A DNA stretch of 14,874 bases from Candidatus Cloacimonadota bacterium. Lineage in GTDB: Bacteria > Hydrothermota > E44-bin80. The stretch is taken from assembly GCA_004376305.1 (NCBI GenBank), contig SOKD01000026.1, positions 1 to 14,874 of the forward strand, written 5' to 3'. Below the pieces are notes generated by a model, which was given only the letters and a program-made list of their open reading frames with translations, was not told the origin of the DNA and made no database searches. Made by a program: the position numbers and the translations under genes. How positions within the stretch are numbered: the first letter of the stretch is position 1; every line of letters starts with the position of its first letter. Positions 5,488 through 13,722 of the stretch are shown here, piece after piece.

Positions 5488-8154
5488 CTACAGCTTTCCT
5501 TTTTCTCTCAAGACCGCATGGGCAGCAGCCAGTCGTGCGATGGGAATCCTGTACGGAGAGCAGCTAACGTAGTCGAGTCCAATTCTGTGACAGAATTCAA
5601 CTGAAGACGGTTCACCGCCATGTTCACCGCATATTCCGACTTCAAGTTCAGGTTTAGCCCGTTTCCCCTTATCAAGTCCCATTTTTACCAATGCGCCAAC
5701 ACCTGACTGGTCCATAACCTGAAATGGATCAGTGGGCAAGATGTTTTTATCAATGTAGATATTAATAAATTTTGCCACATCATCACGGGAGAAGCCAAAC
5801 GTGGTCTGGGTCAGATCGTTGGTGCCGTATGAGAAGAAATCAGCGTATTCTGCTATTTCATCCGCTGTAATGGCTGCGCGAGGGAGCTCTATCATGGTAC
5901 CAACCATGTATGAGATTTTGATACCTTGTTCCTTCATCACCTCGTCAGCAATCCTTTCAACGACTTCCCTCTGTAATTTTAATTCATCCTTTATCGCAAC
6001 CAGCGGTATCATTACTTCAGGGATAACTTTGATGCCTTCCTTTGCTACTTTGCAAGCAGCGCCGAAGATTGCCCGTGCCTGCATTTCGGTGATTTCAGGA
6101 TACGAAAGACCAAGGCGGCATCCCCGGTAACCAAGCATGGGGTTCACCTCTGACATCTCTTCTACCCTTCGTGCAATAACCTCTGGCTTTACCCCGAGTT
6201 TCTTGGCAAGCTCTTCCTGACCTTTCTTTTCTTTGGGCAGAAATTCATGAAGCGGTGGGTCCAGTGTTCTGATAATTACAGGATAACCATCCATAACCCT
6301 GAAGATTCCAATGAAATCCTCTTCTTGCATGGGTTGCAATTTTTCGAGCGCTTTTACTCTGTCTTCTAATGTTTCCGCAAGTATCATTTCTCTCATTGCC
6401 TCAATCCTGTCCGGAGAGAAAAACATATGCTCTGTTCTGCAAAGCCCGATCCCTTCGGCACCGAAATCTCTGGCAACCTGTGCATCTTTTGGATTATCCG
6501 CGTTTGCTCGTACACCGAGACGTCTGATTTCATCAGCCCATTTCATTACTTCTCCAAAGTCACCCGTTAGTTCCGGCTTGATTTTGGGAACATCGCTGAG
6601 GATGAGGGAAGCAGACGTACCATCTATGGTTATGAAATCACCCTTTTTTATCACTTTTCCGCCAACAGTAAACTGTTCCCTGTCATAATCCACATTGATC
6701 GCTTCACAACCGACAATGCAGGGTTTACCCATACCTCGTGCAACTACTGCTGCATGTGAGGTCATTCCACCGCGTGCTGTAAGAATACCCTGAGCTGCTT
6801 TCATTCCACCAACGTCTTCCGGGGATGTTTCCAATCGTACAAGAATTACCTGTTCTTTCTTGTCTTTGACCCATGTCTTGGCTTCTTCTGAAGAGAAGAC
6901 AACCTTTCCCGATGCAGCTCCCGGTGAAGCAGGAAGTCCTTTTGCTGCAACAGTGTATTGTGCCCGGGGATCAAGCATGGGATGCAGCAACTGGTCGAGT
7001 TGTTCGGGTGAGACCCGTCCAACTGCTTCCTCTTTTGTTATCAAGCCTTCTTTCACCATATCAACAGCGACTTTAACGGCAGAAATGGCTGTTCTCTTTC
7101 CTGTTCTTGTTTGAAGAAGGAATAGCTTACCACTTTCGACGGTGAATTCAAGGTCCTGAATATCTTTGAAGTGTTTTTCGAGCTTCATTCTGATGTCCTC
7201 AAGCTGTTTGTAGATTTCAGGCATCTCTTCTTCCAGAGAGGTAAGGTCAGAATCACCTTTTTGAGCTTTATTGATGGGATGTGGTGTTCTAATTCCTGCA
7301 ACAACATCTTCTCCCTGTGCATTCACAAGGTATTCACCAAAAAACAGGTTTTCGCCTGTTGCAGGATTTCTGGTGAATGCCACACCCGTTGAACTGTCAC
7401 TTCCCCTATTACCGTAAACCATTGTCTGGACATTGACCGCGGTGCCCCAGTTCTCAGGGATACTGTTTATATGTCTGTATTCTTGTGCCCGATTCGTATT
7501 CCATGATTTGAAAACAGCCTCAATGCCCCCCCACAATTGGCTTAATGGATCTTCAGGAAAATCCTTTCCTGTTTTATCTTTAATAAGTTTCTTGTACCGG
7601 GTAACAAGTTCTGTGAGTGCCTCTGCATCAAGATCAACATCTTGCTGTGCATTCTTTTCCTTCTTAATTGTGGTAAGAAGGGATTCAAATTCACTGTGAG
7701 GAACACCCATGACAACGTCACCATACATCTGTACGAGTCGTCTGTATGAATCCCATCCGAGTCGTGGATTATTCGATCTCTCTATGAGTCCCTGGACAGT
7801 AGCATCGTTCAAACCAAGATTTAAAACAGTATCCATCATTCCCGGCATTGAAACACGTGCGCCCGACCTCACGGAAAGGAGAAGAGGATTTTCCTTATCA
7901 CCAAACTTTTTCCCTGTTATTTTCTCTATGTTTGCAAGTTGCCTCCGGACCTCATCCTCTAACCCCTCCGGATATTTGCCTTCCTTGCGGTAATAGATGC
8001 ATACTTCAGTCGAGATGGTGAAACCCGATGGAACGGAAATACCGATATTTGTCATTTCAGCCAGTCCGGCACCTTTTCCTCCAAGGATATCTTTCATACT
8101 GTTATTTCCGTCTGCTTTTTTGCCCCCAAATATGTAAGTGTATTTGCCAGACAT
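5488..8154 (-). CDS. ppdK: pyruvate, phosphate dikinase
   Basis: It reversibly converts pyruvate, ATP and phosphate to PEP, AMP and PPi, serving glycolysis (PPi-linked) or gluconeogenesis in the cytoplasm. At 888 aa it is full length. The ATP-grasp region contains SVRSGARVSMPGMMDTVLNL (94-113) and the segment ending FLLQTR (345-350). The swivelling phosphohistidine domain has GGMTSHAAVVARGMGKPCIVG (462-482) with catalytic His467 and the nearby Thr465, the position phosphorylated by PDRP-type regulators in plants. The C-terminal PEP/pyruvate barrel holds GLCRTEHMFF (570-579), FFSYGTNDLTQTTFGFSRDD (773-792) and GICGEHGG with catalytic Cys842. The ATG is preceded by AAGGAGG with a 4-nt spacer. 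It is the first gene of a leftward operon with the channel and UbiA-family genes. Confidence 0.97.
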   Translation of the reverse strand: MSGKYTYIFGGKKADGNNSMKDILGGKGAGLAEMTNIGISVPSGFTISTEVCIYYRKEGKYPEGLEDEVRRQLANIEKITGKKFGDKENPLLLSVRSGARVSMPGMMDTVLNLGLNDATVQGLIERSNNPRLGWDSYRRLVQMYGDVVMGVPHSEFESLLTTIKKEKNAQQDVDLDAEALTELVTRYKKLIKDKTGKDFPEDPLSQLWGGIEAVFKSWNTNRAQEYRHINSIPENWGTAVNVQTMVYGNRGSDSSTGVAFTRNPATGENLFFGEYLVNAQGEDVVAGIRTPHPINKAQKGDSDLTSLEEEMPEIYKQLEDIRMKLEKHFKDIQDLEFTVESGKLFLLQTRTGKRTAISAVKVAVDMVKEGLITKEEAVGRVSPEQLDQLLHPMLDPRAQYTVAAKGLPASPGAASGKVVFSSEEAKTWVKDKKEQVILVRLETSPEDVGGMKAAQGILTARGGMTSHAAVVARGMGKPCIVGCEAINVDYDREQFTVGGKVIKKGDFITIDGTSASLILSDVPKIKPELTGDFGEVMKWADEIRRLGVRANADNPKDAQVARDFGAEGIGLCRTEHMFFSPDRIEAMREMILAETLEDRVKALEKLQPMQEEDFIGIFRVMDGYPVIIRTLDPPLHEFLPKEKKGQEELAKKLGVKPEVIARRVEEMSEVNPMLGYRGCRLGLSYPEITEMQARAIFGAACKVAKEGIKVIPEVMIPLVAIKDELKLQREVVERIADEVMKEQGIKISYMVGTMIELPRAAITADEIAEYADFFSYGTNDLTQTTFGFSRDDVAKFINIYIDKNILPTDPFQVMDQSGVGALVKMGLDKGKRAKPELEVGICGEHGGEPSSVEFCHRIGLDYVSCSPYRIPIARLAAAHAVLREKGKL

Positions 8155-8205
8155 AAATCCTCCTTATACTTTAAAAATAGCTGCGTATAAATTTCACAGA
8201 GAAGA

Positions 8206-8234
8206 TTATTACGCACAATCGTGAGAAAAGTCAA
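8206..8234 (-). promoter_or_regulatory. sigma70-type promoter of the ppdK operon
   Basis: On the minus strand TTGACT (8229-8234) lies 17 bp from TAATAA (8206-8211). Transcription would begin near 8199, leaving a leader of about 45 nt with AAGGAGG before the ppdK start. Its -35 box is only 9 bp from the opposing -35 box at 8244-8249. Confidence 0.7.
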
Positions 8235-8243
8235 GTTTTTTAT

Positions 8244-8272
8244 TTGACAAATTCTGGAAAAGGATATAGTAT
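8244..8272 (+). promoter_or_regulatory. sigma70-type promoter of the propeller lipoprotein gene
   Basis: A perfect TTGACA (8244-8249) is followed after 17 bp by TAGTAT (8267-8272). The predicted start of transcription is near 8279, about 33 nt upstream of the first ATG. It is arranged back to back with the ppdK promoter. Confidence 0.65.
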
Positions 8273-8311
8273 TTATTTTGTTGAATTGAAACGTGAATCT
8301 ATCCTGAGAGG

Positions 8312-9628
8312 ATGAAAAAAAAGTATATGAAAAGATGCAATAAAAAGGGAATTATGGAAATTGAAACCTCTGCTTATACATACACAATTAATTCAAATCT
8401 CTGCATTTTTAGACGGCTCATTTTCCGTCGCATTATTTTTTCTCTCCTCCTTCTTTTTTCTTTCTTTCCCATTGGATGCCGACTCTTTTCGCCATCCGGT
8501 TCAAGTGCCCTTCCTCAAGTTAAAATCGTGAATCCCCTCTCCGGTGATACAGTGGGAACAGCACAGGTTACCATTTGTGTTGAAGTTACCAGTAGAGAGG
8601 ATATTCTTAAAGTACGTTTTTTTGATAATAACCTTTTTCTCGGGGAGGTGTATGAATCTCCCTATGAGCATATGTGGGAAACAGCTTTTGTGAGCAATGG
8701 ACGACATGAACTCAGTGCTGAAGCAATCGATGTTTCCGGAAATAGCGGAAATTCACCAAACGTTTCTGTTTATGTATCAAAAGAAGATATGTTTGATTGG
8801 ATGCTTATCGACTCCCCAACAGCGCAGGATTTACATGCCCTTTTTGCAGTTGATAGCAATACCATATGGGCATGTGGAAACAATGGAACAATACTTGTCT
8901 ATGATGGTTTGGCCTGGAACACGGTAAGTATTTCCCTGAATGTTGATCTTCTTGATTTGTTTTTCATCAGCCCCGAGAAGGGATGGTGCATCGGAGAAAA
9001 TACCATACTTGTATTTGAGCAGGATGCTTGGTCAACACTGCTTTCTTTTTCAAAGAAGAAATTGTGCTCACTTTTTCTCTTCAGTGATTCAGTTGGATGG
9101 ATGGGAGATTCGGATGGAAGGATATATTATTTTGATGGGGACACTATAACTGAATATAGCGTACTGGATACCGTAGCTGTTACGGACATTGTTGGGTTTT
9201 CTCCGTCTGATATGTGGGCATCCTGCGGTAGTTCGCTCTTCCACTTTGATGGAGCAAACTGGGAGCATGATACAACTTTTACCGGTGAGCAGGTCAATGC
9301 TCTCTCCTCTCCTGATGCATTCAGAATTTGGGGTGCCGGATCGAAACTTTTCTATTACAATGGCAATTTCTGGAATTTAGAGGACTTGCCGAAACAAAAT
9401 GGGAATGCCATGGATGTGTTCTTTTTAAACTCCAACAATGGCATTATTTGTGGAGTGTATGAGGGAAAAGGTTTTATTGTGTGTTATGATGGAATTACAT
9501 GGGTTGAAGAATCCATCCAGAGAAATGTTGTTCTCAATAGCATTACAGGATTCACCAATGGTACCGCATGGGCAGTTGGAAATCAAGGCACCATTCTTTG
9601 CAGTGAATATGAAAGAGGGAGGAAATAA
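8312..9628 (+). CDS. putative lipoprotein with Ig-like domain and seven-repeat beta-propeller
   Basis: The 438-aa product is not a recognisable enzyme. A basic stretch (RRLIFRR, 34-40) and hydrophobic run lead to FPIGC, a plausible but atypical lipobox (Pro at -3), placing the lipidated Cys at 56. Residues about 68-156 read as a bacterial Ig-like domain (VNPLSGDTV, then FFDNNLFLGEVYESPYEHMWET). From about 165 on there are seven repeats of a tryptophan/Gly-rich unit, such as TIWACGNNGTILVYDGLAW (184-202) and TAWAVGNQGTILC (418-430), at roughly 183, 222, 260, 299, 337, 375 and 417. These probably form a seven-bladed propeller of the YCF48/Asp-box type. A cell-surface recognition or assembly role is a guess. 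The start is uncertain: the 8312 ATG has GAGAGG directly abutting it, while an ATG at 8354 has AAGGGA 3 nt upstream. Confidence 0.75.
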   Translation: MKKKYMKRCNKKGIMEIETSAYTYTINSNLCIFRRLIFRRIIFSLLLLFSFFPIGCRLFSPSGSSALPQVKIVNPLSGDTVGTAQVTICVEVTSREDILKVRFFDNNLFLGEVYESPYEHMWETAFVSNGRHELSAEAIDVSGNSGNSPNVSVYVSKEDMFDWMLIDSPTAQDLHALFAVDSNTIWACGNNGTILVYDGLAWNTVSISLNVDLLDLFFISPEKGWCIGENTILVFEQDAWSTLLSFSKKKLCSLFLFSDSVGWMGDSDGRIYYFDGDTITEYSVLDTVAVTDIVGFSPSDMWASCGSSLFHFDGANWEHDTTFTGEQVNALSSPDAFRIWGAGSKLFYYNGNFWNLEDLPKQNGNAMDVFFLNSNNGIICGVYEGKGFIVCYDGITWVEESIQRNVVLNSITGFTNGTAWAVGNQGTILCSEYERGRK

Positions 9629-9717
9629 ACCTTGTTTCATAAGTTGTTTAATCAAAAACAGAATAGTTGTGACCCAGCAGGGAAAAATTATTCCGAGAAA
9701 AAAGGGAAGGAGTATGT
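9629..9717 (+). other. short spacer before the lysine transaminase gene
   Basis: These 89 bp carry no clear promoter or terminator. The last part holds the AAGGAG (9707-9712) ribosome binding site for the next gene. The transaminase may therefore be read through from the lipoprotein promoter. Confidence 0.4.
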
Positions 9718-11040
9718 ATGACTATCAATCCAGAAAATGTTCATTCGGTTATTGGAAAATACATGCTTGCTGATGGATTTGGTGTGGTGATGGACCTGGA
9801 GAAATGTCATGGAAGTTATTTTTTCGACAGCAAGAAGAGCAGGGAAATGCTTGATTTTTTCACCTGCTTTGCTTCATCACCAATTGGATACAATCATCCA
9901 AAGCTCAAAGAGGAACAATTCCTTAATAAAATGAAGAATCTGTGCATAAATAAGCCATCTAATTCTGATGTATACACCACCGAATTTGCTGAATTTGTTG
10001 ATACCTTTGCGAGGCTTGCAAAACCACCAATTTTTAAACATCTCTTCTTCATAAGCGGCGGTGCCCTTGCAGTAGAGAATGGACTGAAGACTGCCTTTGA
10101 CTGGAAAGTAAGGAAGAACAGGATGAAAGGCATAACCGGAGAGTCAGGGGGAAAAGTAATTCATTTTGAACGGGCTTTTCACGGGAGAACGGGATATACG
10201 CTCTCGCTGACGAATACATTTGATAAGAGAAAAACAATGTATTTTGCCAGATTTAACTGGCCGCGATTTAAGAATCCAAAACTGAACTTCCCCGTTACAG
10301 ACGATGAAATTGTAAGGGTGCAAAAGGTGGAGCAAGAGGTTCTTACCGCAATTAAGGATACGATACAGGAAGTCGGTAATGATATAGCAGCAATAATTAT
10401 AGAGCCAATTCAGGGAGAGGGAGGAGATAACCATTTCCGAGGGGAATTTCTCACCTCCCTTGCTGATATTGCCCGGGAGAATGATATACTCTATATTCTT
10501 GATGAGATTCAGACGGGTGTTGGTTTAACCGGCATGATGTGGTGCTATGAGCATTTTGGATTTGAACCGGATATTGTTGCTTTTGGCAAGAAGACCCAGG
10601 TATGCGGTATAATGGTGGGTGCAAGGGTTGATGAGGTTGAAAATAATGTTTTTGTTGAATCAAGCCGGATAAATTCAACGTGGGGCGGCAACCTTATTGA
10701 TATGATGCGGTGCAAACGATATCTGGAGATAATCGAAGAAGAGGGGCTTGTGGACAATGCCACCACTGTTGGTGAACATCTGCTGAAAAATCTCAAGGAA
10801 CTCGCCGGGGAGTTTGACAACCTTGTTTCTAATGTACGGGGGAGAGGACTTATGATCGCCTTCTGTCTCCCGGATTCTGAAATAAGGGATAAGGTGTTTG
10901 CGAAGTGTTTTGATGAAAATCTGCTTGTTCTGAAAAGTGGAGAGAAAACTATTCGATTCAGACCACCATTAAATCTTTCAAAGGAAGAAGCGGATGCTGG
11001 GATTGCAATAATTAAGAAGATCCTCAAGACTCTTTCCTAA
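9718..11040 (+). CDS. lat: L-lysine 6-transaminase
   Basis: This is a class III PLP-dependent aminotransferase that moves the epsilon-amino group of L-lysine to 2-oxoglutarate, giving 2-aminoadipate 6-semialdehyde (which cyclises to piperideine-6-carboxylate) and glutamate. It is 440 aa, the usual size. Diagnostic stretches include FTCFASSPIGYNHPKL (48-63), HGRTGYTLSLTNT (155-167), the glutamate-bearing EPIQGEGGD (229-237), ILDEIQTGVG (260-269, with Asp262 facing the PLP ring) and AFGKKTQVCG (288-297), whose lysine 291 or 292 is the Schiff-base residue. The C-terminus ends in IRFRPPLNLS. The AFGKKTQVCG form distinguishes Lat from ornithine or GABA transaminases. The ATG has AAGGAG at a 5-nt spacer. 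No partner semialdehyde dehydrogenase or lysine-pathway gene is adjacent. Confidence 0.92.
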   Translation: MTINPENVHSVIGKYMLADGFGVVMDLEKCHGSYFFDSKKSREMLDFFTCFASSPIGYNHPKLKEEQFLNKMKNLCINKPSNSDVYTTEFAEFVDTFARLAKPPIFKHLFFISGGALAVENGLKTAFDWKVRKNRMKGITGESGGKVIHFERAFHGRTGYTLSLTNTFDKRKTMYFARFNWPRFKNPKLNFPVTDDEIVRVQKVEQEVLTAIKDTIQEVGNDIAAIIIEPIQGEGGDNHFRGEFLTSLADIARENDILYILDEIQTGVGLTGMMWCYEHFGFEPDIVAFGKKTQVCGIMVGARVDEVENNVFVESSRINSTWGGNLIDMMRCKRYLEIIEEEGLVDNATTVGEHLLKNLKELAGEFDNLVSNVRGRGLMIAFCLPDSEIRDKVFAKCFDENLLVLKSGEKTIRFRPPLNLSKEEADAGIAIIKKILKTLS

Positions 11041-11106
11041 AAATCCGTTGTCTGTCTCTGGAACATTTTTTGCAATATTGCGTTTAATCATTGATTCAAA
11101 ATACTG

Positions 11107-11135
11107 TTGACAAACAGATATTTCTTTTGTATTAT
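11107..11135 (+). promoter_or_regulatory. consensus sigma70 promoter of the polysaccharide operon
   Basis: TTGACA (11107-11112) is followed after 17 bp by TATTAT (11130-11135). Transcription would start near 11142, only about 6 nt before the first ATG and about 15 nt before the second. Two small inverted repeats lie just upstream (GCAATATTGC at 11072-11081 and AATCATTGATT at 11086-11096). Confidence 0.7.
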
Positions 11136-11147
11136 TTGCGTTAAGAT

Positions 11148-12092
11148 ATGGAAAAGATGCGAATTGTTTTAACAGGGGGGGCGGGATTCATTGGCTCTCA
11201 TCTCACTGCTTTCCTGCTCGATAGGGGTCATGCTGTTGTCGTAATCGACAATTTTATTACGGGAAGGCGTAAAAATCTTCAGCAGTTCATTGAAACACCA
11301 GAGTTTGAACTTATAGAGCATGATGTTTCAAATTATATTGATGTGAGCGGGAGTGTTGACTTTGTATTGCACTTTGCTTCACCAGCAAGCCCAATAGATT
11401 ACCTGCGCTACCCCATTCAAACAATGAAGGCCGGGGCACTGGGAACATTGAATAGCCTTGGTTTATCGAAGAAAAAGAAAGCAAAGTTCTTTCTTGCTTC
11501 TACATCTGAAGTTTACGGGGATCCTCAGGTTCATCCACAGAAGGAGGATTACTGGGGTTATGTGAATCCAATTGGTCCGAGATCAGTTTATGATGAATCA
11601 AAGAGATTTGCGGAAGCAATGACTATGGCATACCATACGCACCACGCCATCGATACGAGAATCGTAAGAATTTTCAATACATTTGGACCTCATATGAGAC
11701 CGGATGACGGAAGAGTTATTCCAACCTTTATTCTTCAATGTCTGAAAGGAAAACCGGTAACCATTTTTGGAACCGGAGAACAAACAAGAAGTTTTTGCTA
11801 TATAACAGATCTTGTTGAAGGTATTTATAAACTGATGAATACAGACTACCATTATCCTGTTAATATTGGCAACCCTCTTGAAATTGGCATTAATGAGCTT
11901 GCAAGCATCATCGGAAATATTATTGGCAGTGAAATACAGATTGAATATAAAGAGCTTCCACGGGATGATCCACAATGCAGAAAGCCGGATATTTCAAAGG
12001 CAAAAGAATTGCTGTCATGGCAGCCAAAGGTTGATCTGAAAACAGGGTTGAGTAAAACGATTGCATGGTTTAGAAAAAATGCAGGGAAGTAA
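11148..12092 (+). CDS. uxs: UDP-glucuronate decarboxylase (UDP-xylose synthase)
   Basis: This NAD-dependent short-chain dehydrogenase/epimerase-type enzyme oxidises UDP-glucuronate at C4 and decarboxylates it to UDP-xylose for glycan synthesis. It is 314 aa. It has the Rossmann motif [10 protein letters not shown] (9-18), cofactor Asp34, [20 protein letters not shown] (115-134), [14 protein letters not shown] (140-153) with catalytic Tyr148 and Lys152, and [15 protein letters not shown] (176-190). The later [10 protein letters not shown] (273-282) includes the Arg typical of UXS. The [17 protein letters not shown] block closely follows human UXS1 as I recall it. The first ATG (11148) has no ribosome binding site and would be almost leaderless. 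The in-frame ATG at 11157 gives the more usual start [13 protein letters not shown] and has GGAA just upstream. It is the first gene of the polysaccharide operon. Confidence 0.9.
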   Translation: MEKMRIVLTGGAGFIGSHLTAFLLDRGHAVVVIDNFITGRRKNLQQFIETPEFELIEHDVSNYIDVSGSVDFVLHFASPASPIDYLRYPIQTMKAGALGTLNSLGLSKKKKAKFFLASTSEVYGDPQVHPQKEDYWGYVNPIGPRSVYDESKRFAEAMTMAYHTHHAIDTRIVRIFNTFGPHMRPDDGRVIPTFILQCLKGKPVTIFGTGEQTRSFCYITDLVEGIYKLMNTDYHYPVNIGNPLEIGINELASIIGNIIGSEIQIEYKELPRDDPQCRKPDISKAKELLSWQPKVDLKTGLSKTIAWFRKNAGK

Positions 12093-12095
12093 TAG

Positions 12096-12821
12096 ATGGA
12101 TAAACGAATACTTATTATAATTCCGACATACAATGAAAAAGAAAATATTGAAAAAATAATCACTGCTATTCTGAATATATGTCCATCATCTCACGTTCTC
12201 GTAGTTGATGATAACTCGCCTGATGGAACAGCGGGTATTTTAAAGTCAATTCAGAAGAAGACAGAAAGGGTTCATCTTATTGAGAGAAAAGGTAAACTCG
12301 GGCTGGGGACTGCTTACGTGAGAGGATTTAAATTCGCTCTTCAAAATGGTTATAATCTGATCTTTGAGATGGATGCAGACTTCTCCCATGATCCCTCGGA
12401 TGTCCCCAGATTGCTGAAAGCGATAGAGGATGCCGATCTGGTCATTGGGTCGCGATACAAAAATGGAATCAGTGTTGTCAACTGGCCTATATCACGGCTT
12501 TTTTTAAGTTATTTCGCCAATGTTTTTGCGAGGATTGTAACAGGAGTGCCTGTTATGGATCTTACCGCTGGTTTCAAATGTTTCAGGAATGAAGTAATCA
12601 GTTCACTTGACCTTGATAACATACGGTCCGATGGTTATGGTTTCCAGATAGAGGTGAACTACTGGGTTCATAGGAAGGGCTATAGGATAAAAGAAATCCC
12701 TGTAATATTTGTCGATAGAAGATCCGGTGAGTCCAAAATGTCCAAGCGAATCATCTGGGAGGCATTCTGGCTTGTTCTGCGATTACGCCTGTTCATAATA
12801 TTTGGGATAAGGAAAAAATGA
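12096..12821 (+). CDS. polyprenol-phosphate mannosyltransferase-like GT2
   Basis: This 241-aa family-2 glycosyltransferase resembles dolichol/polyprenol-phosphate mannose synthase (DPM1/Ppm1). That enzyme moves a hexose from an NDP-sugar to a lipid phosphate on the cytoplasmic face of the membrane. It carries IIIPTYNEKENI (7-18), VVDDNSPDGT (36-45), RKGKLGLGTAYVRGF (64-78), the DXD-type EMDADFSHDP (91-100), IGSRY (117-121), LTAGFKCF (156-163), DGYGFQIEV (179-187) and FVDRRSGESKMS (205-216). No C-terminal GtrA-like membrane domain is present, so it is the soluble or peripheral form; the ending WEAFWLVLRLRLFIIFG is hydrophobic. The donor (mannose or glucose) cannot be fixed from sequence. It starts 3 nt after the decarboxylase stop. 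Confidence 0.88.
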   Translation: MDKRILIIIPTYNEKENIEKIITAILNICPSSHVLVVDDNSPDGTAGILKSIQKKTERVHLIERKGKLGLGTAYVRGFKFALQNGYNLIFEMDADFSHDPSDVPRLLKAIEDADLVIGSRYKNGISVVNWPISRLFLSYFANVFARIVTGVPVMDLTAGFKCFRNEVISSLDLDNIRSDGYGFQIEVNYWVHRKGYRIKEIPVIFVDRRSGESKMSKRIIWEAFWLVLRLRLFIIFGIRKK

Positions 12822-13720
12822 TAGTGCGCAGACTCATAAAACCAAGAAGCATTATCGATCTCTCGATTGTAATTGTAAATTTTAATACCGTACAATTTGT
12901 AGCACGATGCCTTGATTTCATTCGAAAAAATCCCCCTGAAAAGAAATACGAAATTTTCATTGTTGACAATAACTCGAAAGACGGTTCAGTAGCATTTATA
13001 GCAAAACATTACCCTGAAGTTACACTCATTAAGAACCGCACAAATTTTGGATATTCATATGCAAACAACCAGGCAATTGTTCGGTCGCGGGGAAAGTACA
13101 TACTTGTGTTGAATCCTGACACTATAGTAACACAGGGAGCTCTTAATGAGATGATTAATTTCATGGATACACATCCTGATGCGGGTGTCGGGGGAGCGAA
13201 AATGCTTAACCTCAATGGAAGTATCCAGTATTCGTGCAGGAGATTTCCGACGGTCTTTTTTGTTTTTTTCGGCAGACAGTCGGTAATTCTGAAGTTTCTT
13301 CCTCAGAATAAGATTTCTGAGAGATACCTGATGATGGAGGAGAATTACACGAAAAATCTTGAAGTTGATTGGGTTTTTGGTGCTTCAATGATACTCCGCA
13401 GAAAAGCCCTTGAGGAGGTTGGCATCTTTGATGAGGATTATTTCATCTTTGTTGAGGATACTGATCTGTGCTACCGGATGAAGAAGAAGGGATGGAAGGT
13501 TTACTTTATTGCTGATGCTGTAATATTCCACCATCTGGGGGTGACGAGAGCTCGTTACTGGAAAACGACACTGCTCAACCACAATCTTGGCATGTTTAAA
13601 TTTTTCAGAAAGCATTACAACCCGGGTTTTCTGACAGTCATGCTCTTATCAGCGGGCTTGTCCCTCAGGTTATTGCTTCTTGGAATGCTCAAGACGGCAC
13701 AAGATTTTTTACGTTCCTGA
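12818..13720 (+). CDS. GT2 glycosyltransferase, rhamnosyltransferase (WbbL)-like
   Basis: This 300-aa GT-A fold enzyme probably adds a sugar during polysaccharide repeat-unit assembly on the inner face of the membrane. Visible motifs are LSIVIVNFNT (15-24), IVDNNSKDGS (48-57), NRTNFGYSYANNQAI (73-87), LNPDTIV (98-104) in the metal-binding position, WVFGASMILRRKALEEVGIFDEDYF (185-209), and FVEDTDLCYRMKKKGWKVYF (211-230) containing the ED catalytic pair. A hydrophobic helix near 269-291 likely anchors it. The pattern is shared with dTDP-rhamnosyltransferases, but acceptor and donor are unknown. Its ATG overlaps the previous stop by 4 nt (ATGA), indicating coupled translation. Confidence 0.87.
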   Translation: MIVRRLIKPRSIIDLSIVIVNFNTVQFVARCLDFIRKNPPEKKYEIFIVDNNSKDGSVAFIAKHYPEVTLIKNRTNFGYSYANNQAIVRSRGKYILVLNPDTIVTQGALNEMINFMDTHPDAGVGGAKMLNLNGSIQYSCRRFPTVFFVFFGRQSVILKFLPQNKISERYLMMEENYTKNLEVDWVFGASMILRRKALEEVGIFDEDYFIFVEDTDLCYRMKKKGWKVYFIADAVIFHHLGVTRARYWKTTLLNHNLGMFKFFRKHYNPGFLTVMLLSAGLSLRLLLLGMLKTAQDFLRS

Positions 13721-13722
13721 TT

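Noticed and set aside
6860..7114. Plus-strand open frames over ppdK (also 5801-6130 and 6311-6688)
   Set aside because: They are antisense to ppdK, whose catalytic motifs are intact; they reflect codon bias on the opposite strand.
10545..11027. 160-codon minus-strand frame over the lysine transaminase gene
   Set aside because: It is antisense to a complete, motif-rich PLP enzyme and has no ribosome binding site or family resemblance that I can see.
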